From Haberlea rhodopensis (Eukaryota > Streptophyta > Magnoliopsida > Lamiales > Gesneriaceae): 64,000 bases of DNA. The stretch is taken from NCBI GenBank assembly GCA_907163345.1, contig CAJQUN010000130.1:434001-498000 (forward strand), in the 5' to 3' direction. Position numbers and translations under genes: made by a program. This document shows, one piece after another, positions 54,401-64,000 of this stretch. Below the pieces are notes generated by a model. That model was given only the letters and a program-made list of their open reading frames with translations, had not been told where the DNA came from and did no database searches. Positions within the stretch are counted from its first letter, which is position 1. Each line of letters opens with the position of its first letter.

Positions 54401-55889
54401 TGTTGGGATAAGCCCTAAGACATGTCATTGGATGATTGTTTTGACATACAATGTTTATGATTTTATGAATGGCAATTCATTATTATATATTATTCGTTTA
54501 ACTGTGCAATGTGAATTAATATATATGTTAATGTTCTTAGAATAATATTGTATTATTCTTAAACATTGTCCCTAGTCAAGTATTATCATGAATAGGGATA
54601 ATGATAATACGTAGAGACTAGTATGTGTTGATTGATGAATTGTTCATTGATATGAGATATCAAATCAACACATGGGTACATGTTAGAGAACGATGTACTG
54701 GACATACCCACCATGAGAATGCTACATGGATAGTTATATGAGTGTCATAAGCAATTCTCATAGTGATAATAATGTATGTAATCCTTACGAGTTGTCAACA
54801 TCAGAGATCCCAACATAAGGAGTTATGTATCTTGATATTGTAAAACGTTACCCGTAACAGGGTAAACTATAAAGACGACTATTGGATACACTACGAATTA
54901 TGTAGAGGGATGTTGACTGATCGAGATATGATTTGTCCCTCCTATATAACAGGAGATGTGTTTGGCCCTTGATCAAGTGAGAACTAAAGTGCATGGTCAT
55001 GCTCGAATGAGTCATTATGAGATATCGAGCTTATTCGTTTATTCTAGTTCTACTTGGGGATCAAGAAATAAAGATTGAATATACGAGTATGACTATTCCA
55101 TGACTCGTGTTCAATCTAAACACAAAGGACAAAGGGATTAAGTTACATGGTTAATATTATCACAAGTTCTAAAGGTTATGTCGAGTCATTGACATTCTTG
55201 TAATTTGGGTAGCATTGATGTGTTGCTAGACACCGCTCTTTGCTTGTAACGTAAAATGAGATTTTATGTCACTGCCAACATTACAAGATCCTATCGCGTC
55301 GCACAAAAGATTAAATCGATAAAGGGAATTAAATTCATTGGATGAATTAATTAATTAAGAAGAGTCTTAATTAAATGATTATAAGGATTTAATTAAATCA
55401 TGGGTTTGGGCCCATGAGGCTTTGTGAAAGCCTTTAATTAAATCATATATAATAATAACAAGGTGATTAATTGTTAATTGATTCATTGATATCAAAACCT
55501 AAACCTACTCTCTCTCACTCTCTCGGCCGCCGCCTCCTTCCTCCTCCATATTCACGGCCGACGTGAATAGTGGTGACCGGAAAGGCCGCCGTTTAATCGG
55601 TTTCGAACCGTGAGTTGAGTTTTGATTTAAGAACTAGTCTAGCAACTTGTTCTTAAATCCCCTTTCGATTTAATCGTGTGGATACCGTGAGAGGCAAGAC
55701 CTTTGGAGGTGTTGCTCGTGACTCGATGTTCGTTGGATGTGGTGCTTCGTGGAATCGGCTCAAACACGCTACAAGGGTGAGACTTTTGTAATCCCTAATC
55801 CAATATGACAACCTATGTATAGATCCGATGTCTTGTAATCCATATTTTTTTATATTCCGCTGCGTAAGATGCTTGATGGATTACTTACA
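54401..55889 (+). repeat. 3' LTR of the copia element
   Basis: It is 1489 bp, from TGTTGGGATAAGCCC to GATTACTTACA, colinear with 26531-28020. About 40 differences were counted by eye (near 2.7 percent). It is followed by the target duplication GATCA. Confidence 0.93.
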
Positions 55890-55894
55890 GATCA

Positions 55895-56117
55895 CCTCCT
55901 CCAAAATTACATTTTTAGCCTTTTTTCTTGATCCACATTGAGTCCTTATTAGCTCCAAAGCTTTTCTTGTCCTTTATTCGCCTTAGTTAGCTCGATTTCT
56001 TCGATTCCACCTACAATTACATAAATATACGATTAGTTAGCATATGTATCAAATTAACTATCAAAACATACCAAATCGTAAACAATTAAACGTAATAGAT
56101 GTGTCTCTTTCTAGTCA
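55895..56117 (-). repeat. LTR of element A, part 2
   Basis: After removal of the copia element this continues the LTR that stops at 26530. It is AT-rich and contains TTAGCTCGATTTCTTCGATTCC, resembling the same region of the B LTRs near 5440. The outer border is unclear; similarity to LARD interior begins at about 56118. Confidence 0.65.
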
Positions 56118-56503
56118 CATCAAGCGGGGTTAATATACTGTGCTCGGACGAATGAATCTTTGATGAGGGATTTGGGACGCCTTGAGATTGGAAATCTCAA
56201 TAGCACGATGTATTCTAAGGATAATCGTGAGGTCCGGTTGACTTCCCCTGAGGAGGGATTGTCGTGTTTTGGGACCATGGTAATTCTTGCTGGTTAGTTC
56301 GATAGCCTCCATGTGTTAGGATTGTCGAATCCCAGGGTAAGCGAGGGATGGCCAGGATTCGGATTTGTTTAGTGTCGTGGTTGACACATGTGGCGTGAAT
56401 GCAATTGATTGTCTTGCATGACCTCTGTGGAACTTGAGACCTTGTGGAGTCTCGATAGTGTGTTTGGACCAAGATGTGATTTCGTGAAACACACCGGTGT
56501 AAA
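56118..56503 (+). mobile_element. Fragment of a LARD interior (LARD-4)
   Basis: It matches the LARD-2 interior from about 46815 on the same strand, with gaps (GATGAGGGATTTGGGACGCC, GGATGGCCAGGATTCGGATT, TTGTGGAGTCTCGATAG). It ends at ACACCGGTG, near the place before the polypurine tract in LARD-2. LARD-3 is inserted here. Confidence 0.75.
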
Positions 56504-59043
56504 TGTAAGGACCCCAAGCCCTTAAACCTTGATTAGTGTATTAACCACTATGTGTGGTACATGCTTTCTATAAAATGTCAATCGGGAAGCTCTGATGATA
56601 CTTAATCATTGCCTGTCAATGAAAGACTCATATGTTTGCCCTTTACCAACCCCTTGGTGCCACTTTTCACATTGTAAACTTTTATAAAAATTTGGGCAGA
56701 GTCTCCCCATAAATAGAGATATCCCAAAAAAAAAAGAGTACAACACATAACAAAATTCCCGGCCAGGGAAAGCATAATACTCAACAGAAAGCAGCAATAC
56801 AAGTAAATTCCCAGCCAGGGAAGACACCACACATAATACACCAATGACTCTCATATCATTCTAGCAATTCAACCTCTAATTGCATGCAACCTTAAATGAA
56901 AGAGAGATAGGCTCATGCCTTTATATACAATCCATATACAAGTATAATCGTGCTCACATGCGAGCATCATGAATATGTATAAATCCTCAGGTGTATACTT
57001 AGGTACTCTATACGATACCGTGCTCCATCAAGCCCTGGTACCACGATCCTGGGAGTACCTCAAATCAACAGCTCGAGCTCAGCTCCATAGCCATCGATGT
57101 ACCTGTCCACCTGTCCCAACAGAGACAGCCCCCAACGGGGTGAGCATACCAATACACAAAATCCCATAATCATAATAATGAAATTCATAATTTACAACAA
57201 AGGTAAATGCTAATGAATTTAAATGATACTCCCTGGATGGCAACCTCATCCGGGATTCCGTGTACTGTCCCTGTTCTCACAATCATCAAACTCATCAAAC
57301 CTCATAAATCAGTAAACCAACACATTGATTTACACATCGCATGCCTGATTCTCAAATATCAATAATGAATGATTCCAAGTTCATACACATGCAAATATAG
57401 ATATATCAATATCTAATATTGATTTCATAATCTCGCTTTCCATTATACCTAGACATCTCAAATGTCTCATAATGAATACATGATTCTACGAACCTAGACA
57501 TCTCAATGTCTCACGAAGAATACATGATTCTACAAACCTAGACATCTCAAATGTCTCATAATATAGTCATATAAACCCAGTATCCCTTATATCATGTAAG
57601 AGTCATCCTACTCTAGTGTCACGCACGCTACAAGCTGCGATATCAAGATTTGGGTCATTCCATGGCCATATCAACATATATGTATAACCATACGCAAAAC
57701 ATTCAATGCAATCAAAAACACCTTATGCATTTCACATATATATAGTAATGCTCGTACGTCGCACGTACCTTAAATCACCGAAGTCCGAGCCAAACCTTGC
57801 TCGAGTTCCATGCCCCGAGGAATGATGTGCTAACACGATAAATAATTCACAATTATTTACGAACATGTAACCTATGCTCAAGCACACCCATATCCCTCAA
57901 AATATTGTCAATACACGACAATTATCCTCTTAAAAGACCCGGGGCAGGGTACATGCAGGGAAGGAAATAAATGAGACAATATCGAAATTTGTTCAAGAAT
58001 GCCCTACAAAAATCGAACCCTAATCTCACAATTTCGAACCCAATTAAATACCATAATTTATCTAAAATGTCAATTAAGCTATCCAAGCAAGAATCAACAT
58101 CCCTTGACAAAAACCCCCAAATTTTCGAACTCAACCCCCTTAAAATCGAACCCAAACAAGCCTTTAAATTCGAACCCTAACAATTCTTCAAATTCGAACC
58201 ATAGCTTCTCAATTCGATCTCAATCAAGCATCATAATACACCTAAAACATGCAATAATCGATCCATTGCACGAATTAACACCCCTGCCAAAAACCCCCAA
58301 ATTTTCGAAATCAAACCCTACAATTTCGAAATTAATTTCGAACCAAAATCACCAAATTAAGCAGGGAATAACATGAGAGGGATGCAAAAGGGGTAAGGGA
58401 GGCTACCCAACGAAATCGGAAGCAAAAACAAACGAAAATCGAAGAACCCTAGAAATTGGGGATCGACGCTTACCTGCAAAATCCGAACGAGAAACGCGAC
58501 GAAACCTTCAATTGACGGAGGGGAAAGGAGCGCCTCGCCGAGACGACGCCGTGGGTAGGTCGGACGCGCCGATCGGCGGCCGGACGGCGGCGGGCGCACC
58601 ACTTGAAGCGGCGGGGGTGCTGTAGCAGACGGGATCGCGTGCGGGAAGAGGGAGAAGAGATTTGGGGCTGAAATGATTTTAATTTTAAAATCTCGGGTTC
58701 ATTTGGTATTTATAGCAAAAATACCCCGAAAAATTAATAGCCCCACAAATACATCATGATTCCTTAAAAATCATCTGTTTTCAAAAACTCTCTCTCTAAC
58801 TCCAAAACCCTCTACCGGTGCTCACATAGCACCCGAGATTCCGAGACACATCAAAAACCCAACTCTTAGGTTTTACACCGTAATGTGAATACAATCTCAA
58901 CCTCTGGATCCAACGATCCCAACTGCCCAAATAAACGAGCCCAGAAGGCCCAACACCTCGATTAAATTCCAAATCGCCACGTAAAACCACTTTAGGGATT
59001 ATTAACACTACGGGATTAACACCTATAATCCCTGGTCATCACA
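56504..59043 (-). repeat. 3' LTR of LARD-3
   Basis: It is 2540 bp, starting TGTAAGGACCCC and ending GGTCATCACA. It has the GTACG/CGTAC hairpin at 57754-57768, repeated AGACATCTCAAATGTCTCA segments at 57450-57560 and the GC-rich island at about 58495-58605. Confidence 0.93.
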
Positions 59044-59063
59044 ATATCCCCCACTAAAAGAAT
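59044..59063 (-). other. Polypurine tract of LARD-3
   Basis: ATTCTTTTAGTGGGGGATAT on the minus strand, identical to that of LARD-1, directly before the LTR. Confidence 0.85.
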
Positions 59064-61739
59064 TTCGTCCTCGAAATTAGCACTGGTGTATCACGTAACA
59101 CCCAGGCTACACAACAACATGAAGCCATAACCTCGATTCCTGACCATATCAGAATCGTATTAATAAACGCGAGGATACTTACCTCTCATCAAACTCTGAA
59201 ACAGAGCGACTTACCAAAACCAACCTATCACCCAAGAGGCGAAACGTACCTCGATGCGGGTCATCGCAGAAGTCAGCCTCTCATGACTGCAAATCAACCA
59301 ATACTTACGACTGTAGATCGGACAGTCCTCCTTCGATCTAATACAACAGTACGAACACGTCCTGAATGACACCTCAACCGTAAGAACGTTGACCTCGTGT
59401 CAATCTCTGGAGTGGAATAGACTTCCAAATCCATCATAACGTCAAAGAGCGTCAGCACAGCTCAACGCTAATAATCCAAAAGCAGTTAGTCAACTGAAAC
59501 TGTAAGGATTCGAATCGCTCCTGATTCTATCGTAGATATCATCCAATGGCATCTTTATCAAGACTCACGATGTCTAACCTACATCGTTACGAGGGAAACA
59601 CTAGTACACCACGGTGTACACATACCAAACCTGGTTTCCGCTTTCAAACTTCCTCCATCGAAGGAGTAGTCGCCTCATTGCAACTTAATTTGGGCAACTC
59701 ACGGCCACAAATTCAAACAAAAGACATCTCACAAGATGTCCACCTCCGGATGTTCCAAGAATCACGTCCTGATCATAAATAACAACCGAGACTCCGCAGA
59801 GTTTAAATTTCTTAAGGGGCATGCAATAAACCCATTGCATCCTCAACGCTTGTGTCGTCAGCGATACTCAACCAATCCGAAATCCTGCCATCCCTTGAAA
59901 ATCCTCGGATTTAACAATCCAAACTTGGGAAGGCTGTCGCATAACTCGAAGGAAAACACCAACAAGGGAAATACCTTAACCCTCACAAGAAAATCCCTCT
60001 TCAAGGGAGTCAACTAACTTCACGATTATCCCTCATAATCATCGTGCCATGGAGATTCCCAATCTCAAGGTGTTCCATATCTCACATCAGAGATTTAACC
60101 ATCCTAAAATAGCATAACTCTATGCTTAACAGAGAGGAAATCAATAACTGGCATCCGTATACTCACCGGTATACCTGCCTAAGCACTGATATCGCATGCA
60201 TACTCAATGCACTCGGCTCGGGTATCTACCACATATCCCTAAGCCCCAAACACAACCGTCAATTCTGAGTCATTCCTTACTCAGTGGAGGATGATAATCG
60301 ACGATTAACAATACACGGTGTGATTCCCAAAATCAACACCACTTGCAACAACTTACCGAATCTTTCAAAGATTCCCAAATAGGTATAATACTACCTCCTT
60401 CCTCGCAAAGGAAGCGCCATTGAACTCGAGATCCACAAGTCTCGAACCATCGTTCGGAAAAACTGGATATAATAACACCCATTGTATCCCTAATACACGG
60501 GTTCCCTTAGATTGAGTCAATAACGACCTGATGACTCTCTTGTTGGTACTCCAACATCCTGAGCTGTCCCAGACAAGTCTCCAAGATTAAACATAACGTA
60601 TACACGTTTCAGTGAGGCATGAACAACCTTAACCTCAATGACATGGTGACTACTAGAGTCCACCACAATCCACATCGTATCACCTTACGATTTGCCAAAC
60701 TTGGTTCCAACGAGCAGTGTAACGGCTCTAGCAAGCCCATCATGGTGCTACACACACGCGGCAGACAACCTAGTCTCTGCCTCTTTAGGTTTACCTCAAA
60801 CCTACCAATAAGACGGACGTTTCCACATGGTATAACATACTATGGGAGGAAAACTCAATAGAGTAGTGGGTCTTTATCCAACATTCCTCAATGTCGATAC
60901 ACCCTGGACACTCCAATGTCCCTATGTACTTAACATAACCTGATCCTACTCCCTTAGGACCCATCCTACACCCTCAAGGGTGGTGTGACCATGTCTACCA
61001 CATGTCACATCGACAGAAAGCGAGTAATTTCCTCCATGATTACTCCTGTCGTCAAATCACATGGCCAAAAGCCATTCCAACGAGCATACCTCAAGGGTAT
61101 CACCACTCGTAATATGATCACCCCAATCGTAAGCTGCGGTACAATCACATGTACAGCGCATCCATCCATTCCTCGAGCAACCCGCTCGGTATAAGGGTCA
61201 CGTCAATCGGTGCCGCACACACCACCTTGTGCTCGGTACTGGCACCCAAGGCATACCACAGAATACGTATACTCAACGCATCGATCATCGTAACGATGAT
61301 GCATGTCTAATAAGACATCTCCTACACCATCGTCATCGTCATCCTGTGACGACACATGCCAACTCATGGCATCTAAAACATTGTCAACTAGTGACGATAC
61401 ATGTACATCAGCGTATGTCAATCCACTATCATGCTAGTAAAATAGGCATAATAAAACATGTATATCAATGCATGCCAGCTAAAATAAAGCTAACAAAATA
61501 GCAATATCCCATACCTCATCGCTAGCAATATAGCGTCATACCTGTCTCCGTCGCTCAATAATAGTGCGTAATCAGCACCCATCGCTCGAAGGCGGCAAAA
61601 TCCTGTGCTGAGTACATAGCGGCAAAATCCCTCGCTATAGAATCGACGGCATGACACCTCGTCATATAATAAGTGGCATGAAACCTCGCTATACACCTGA
61701 GTATGAATCATCGTCCACATAGTAGCGGAAAGAGGCATC

Positions 61740-62108
61740 ACTATCAATACACCTGGCGGAATGAACCATCGCCAATCAATATAGCGGAATGAACCGTCGC
61801 TATAAATACACCTGGCGGAATGAACCATCGCCAATAGATATAGCGGAATGAACCATCGCTATAAATACACCTGGCGGAATGAACCATCGCCAATAAATAT
61901 AGCGGAATGAACCATCGCTATAAATACACCTGGCGGAATGAACCATCGCCAATAAATATAGCGGAATGAACCATCGCTATAAATACACCTGGCGGAATGA
62001 ACCATCGCCAATAAATATAGCGGAATGAACCATCGCTATAAATACACCTGGCGGAATGAACCATCGCCAATAAATATAGCGGAATGAACCATCGCTATAA
62101 ATACACCT
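61740..62108. repeat. 59-bp tandem array of hairpins in LARD-3
   Basis: There are six units of 59 bp. Each has arms ATAGCG/CGCTAT and TGGCG/CGCCA around the same 11-base loop GAATGAACCAT. Confidence 0.94.
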
Positions 62109-62125
62109 CGAATTGAGTCACTTAT

Positions 62126-62345
62126 CAGTAGTGTATTTCAATGCTTCTCACTACTCCATATAAGCGGAATCCTTCCTCGCTTCATATGGACCTTAGTGCA
62201 AGCATTGAAATCCTCACTAGGATAACCTGGACTCGTGAAATATCAGTGCATTTCAATGCTTCTCACTACTCCATATAAGCGGAATCCTTCCTCGCTTCAT
62301 ATGGACCTTAGTGTAAACATTGAAATCCTCACTTTATATTTCACA
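62126..62345. repeat. Duplication of about 108 bp in LARD-3
   Basis: Two copies of a block run from ATTTCAATGCTTCTCACTAC to GCATTGAAATCC (second copy ACATTGAAATCC). Each has a hairpin with arms AAGCG/CGCTT around GAATCCTTCCT (11 bases), nested in longer complementary arms (ACTCCATAT/ATATGGA). Confidence 0.9.
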
Positions 62346-62689
62346 ATATACATATGCAAAACGATGCGTATCAACATGTATCATATCATAATGCACTATC
62401 TTATGCATACCTTGATTTACCTTGTGTTAAATGACTAACCACATAATACATGTTGCCCTTGGGATACCCGTACATATGTATAATCATCATTCCTTTTCGT
62501 ATTCCTTATTTCCTGTAACCTGCAACCATCAGGGTTAACAACAATAGCCATATACGCTATGCATCAACATTCAATACATAATAAAAACACATTATAAACG
62601 TATGGATATGCAATGTCATGACATTCTTCCTCTTTAAATCCTTATTTCATCCTGAGCCCTTATCATTAGTACATTTTAATGCTTCTTGC

Positions 62690-62890
62690 TACTCCATGTA
62701 AGCGGGATTCTTCATCGCTTCCACTGGACTTTAGCGTTGCTACTCCATGTAAGCGGGATTCTTCATCGCTTCCACTGGACTTTAGCGTTGCTACTCCATG
62801 CAATGGACTTTAGCGTTGCTACTCCATGTAAGCGGGATTCTTCATCGCTTCCACTGGACTTTAGCGTTGCTACTCCATGCAATGGACTTT
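62690..62890. repeat. 51-bp tandem repeat in LARD-3
   Basis: Units of TGCTACTCCATGTAAGCGGG and onward to GACTTTAGCGT recur three times in full, with two short forms lacking the middle. The hairpin arms are AAGCG/CGCTT around GGATTCTTCAT. Confidence 0.92.
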
Positions 62891-63318
62891 AGCGTAAGCC
62901 ATTAAAATCCTTACTAAGATAACTTTGACTCAAGAAATACACCTCTTATATTTCATAACATGCATATGCAAAAACAATGCACAATAACATATACCATAAC
63001 CTTAATGCACCACTTTGCATTCATCATGTGTCAACAAGACAATATAAAGTACATGTTACCTCGGAAATATCCCTTTACCGGATTTTCTTAAAAACCAGCT
63101 TCCTTGGCACATAATACACGGAGTGCCAGACATCCCTATAAATGTCATCCTATCGTGTTCCACACGATTCCTGCAACCACAATGGTTAGCAATACCACTT
63201 TTCATATCATAAGAGCACATAAACAATTTGTTATGTCATACAACATTAATGCCATCATGCATAAATATGTGCTATCAATAACTTCCTAGGCCCTTAACAG
63301 CCCCAATGAGCAACCACT

Positions 63319-63330
63319 ACTCTGATACCA
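63319..63330 (-). other. Primer binding site of LARD-3, one mismatch at its end
   Basis: TGGTATCAGAGT on the minus strand, with the spacer TTAG to the LTR at 63335. The last base differs from the canonical site. Confidence 0.85.
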
Positions 63331-63334
63331 CTAA

Positions 63335-63934
63335 TGTAAGGACCCCAAGCCCTTAAACCTTGATTAGTGTATTAACCACTATGTGTGGTACATGCTTTCT
63401 ATAAAATGTCAATCGGGAAGCTCTGATGATACTTAATCATTGCCTGTCAATGAAAGACTCATATGTTTGCCCTTTACCAACCCCTTGGTGCCACTTTTCA
63501 CATTGTAAACTTTTATAAAAATTTGGGCAGAGTCTCCCCATAAATAGAGCTATCCCAAAAAAAAAAGAGTACAACACATAACAAAATTCCCGGCCAGGGA
63601 AAGCATAATACTCAACAGAAAGCAGCAATACAAGTAAATTCCCAGCCAGGGAAGACACCACACATAATACACCAATGACTCTCATATCATTCTAGCAATT
63701 CAACCTCTAATTGCATGCAACCTTAAATGAAAGAGAGATAGGCTCATGCCTTTATATACAATCCATATACAAGTATAATCGTGCTCACATGCGAGCATCA
63801 TGAATATGTATAAATCCTCAGGTGTATACTTAGGTACTCTATACGATACCGTGCTCCATCAAGCCCTGGTACCACGATCCTGGGAGTACCTCAAATCAAC
63901 AGCTCGAGCTCAGCTCCATAGCCATCGATGTACC
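63335..63934 (-). repeat. 5' LTR of LARD-3, broken by a nested LTR
   Basis: It aligns with 56504-57103 almost without differences. It stops at GATGTACC, where the other copy continues with TGTCCACC. Confidence 0.92.
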
Positions 63935-64000
63935 TGTAAGGACCCCAAATACTTAACCCTTGATTAGTGTATTAATCATTTTGTGTGGCACATACTTTCC
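63935..64000 (-). mobile_element. Start of a further LARD-superfamily LTR, cut by the window end
   Basis: TGTAAGGACCCCAAATACTT begins inside the LARD-3 LTR; the next bases (TGATTAGTGTATTAATCATT) match the solo LTR at 50828 better than LARD-3. The expected target duplication is GTACC (63930-63934), whose partner lies outside. Confidence 0.85.

Larger units (their letters stand above)
26531..55889 (+). mobile_element. Ty1/copia retrotransposon carrying three nested insertions, TSD GATCA
   Basis: The element has 1490- and 1489-bp LTRs, an initiator-Met primer site, a gag-protease-integrase-reverse transcriptase-RNase H order typical of copia, and a polypurine tract. The target duplication GATCA stands at 26526-26530 and 55890-55894. 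Without the nested LARD-1, LARD-2 and solo LTR it is about 8.7 kb. All three guests have perfect target duplications, so the older copia frame can be followed across each gap. The LTR start TGTTGGGATATGCCCTAA resembles Angela/Tork-type elements, but the exact lineage is uncertain. About 40 differences between its LTRs make it the oldest of the dated insertions here. Confidence 0.93.
59064..63318 (-). other. Non-coding interior of LARD-3
   Basis: No retroelement domain can be read. 59064-61730 is shared with LARD-1 and LARD-2. A 59-bp array (61740-62108), a duplicated block (62126-62345) and a 51-bp array (62690-62890) follow. 62640-63060 resembles the solo LTR at 2271-4560, with shared CATTCATCATGTGTCAA and AAGTACATGTTACC segments. 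The last 250 bp before the primer site match the other LARDs. Confidence 0.85.
56504..64000 (-). mobile_element. LARD-3: non-autonomous Tekay-type element, runs past the window
   Basis: The 3' LTR (56504-59043), a polypurine tract, a 4.3-kb non-coding interior, a primer site and the first 600 bp of the 5' LTR (63335-63934) are present; the last is interrupted by another LTR at 63935. The left flank is GTAAA, but the right flank lies outside the window. The two LTR parts that can be compared differ at only about one position in 600 (A against C in AGAGATATCCC/AGAGCTATCCC), so the insertion is recent. Confidence 0.9.

Noticed and set aside
1..64000. Host protein-coding genes
   Set aside because: Every longer ORF that has recognisable motifs belongs to a retroelement. 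The rest are short, overlap repeats or lie in LTRs, and no exon-intron structure could be supported.

Overview
The window is plant nuclear DNA built almost entirely of nested LTR retrotransposons. I see no host gene, rRNA or tRNA gene and no CRISPR array. The plant assignment rests on the element types: Ty3 elements of the Athila/Tat type with a tRNA-Asp primer site, a Ty3 chromovirus with a C-terminal chromodomain (Tekay/Del-like), a Ty1/copia element of plant type, and the plant-only Transposase_32-like ORF. The species cannot be named from this. The density of nesting suggests heterochromatin, for example pericentromeric DNA.

Layout, left to right. 1-1804: end of a Tekay-like chromovirus on the + strand (integrase, chromodomain, partial 3' LTR). 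1805-13976: a non-autonomous Athila/Tat-type element on the - strand (element B) with gag and a Transposase_32-like ORF but no pol; each of its LTRs carries a solo LTR of a Tekay-like family (2271-4560 and 11275-13314), both with perfect 5-bp target duplications. 13977-15396: 3' internal part of a second B-like element. 15397-20676: a Tekay-like element on the - strand with a 2.6-kb 5' LTR, no gag, decayed pol and a truncated end. 20677-26530 plus 55895 to about 56117: an Athila-type gag-pol element on the - strand (element A).

26531-55889: a Ty1/copia element on the + strand, inserted in the LTR of element A (TSD GATCA). Three later insertions split it: LARD-1 (29119-38491, - strand, TSD GACTC), LARD-2 (41458-50299, + strand, TSD CACAA) and a solo LTR (50828-53230, - strand, TSD AAAGA). 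LARD means a large retrotransposon derivative with LTRs and primer sites but no gag or pol. 56118-56503 is a piece of a further LARD, into which LARD-3 (from 56504, - strand, running past the window) is inserted; LARD-3 is itself broken at 63935 by another LTR of the same superfamily.

How the parts relate. The LARDs share with the Tekay elements the initiator-Met primer site, the 4-nt spacer between LTR and primer site (TTAG) and a 15-bp motif before the polypurine tract, so Tekay elements are the likely source of their missing proteins. LTR comparison by eye gives an order of insertion: copia (about 40 differences in 1.49 kb), LARD-2 (about 30 in 2.4 kb), LARD-1 (none seen in 2897 bp). The most unusual signal is structural. 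The Tekay-type LTRs and the LARD interiors carry arrays of very short inverted repeats whose arms change together while the loop length stays fixed (11 nt or 7 nt), and the LARD interiors appear to contain exchangeable cassettes that match different Tekay-type LTR families.
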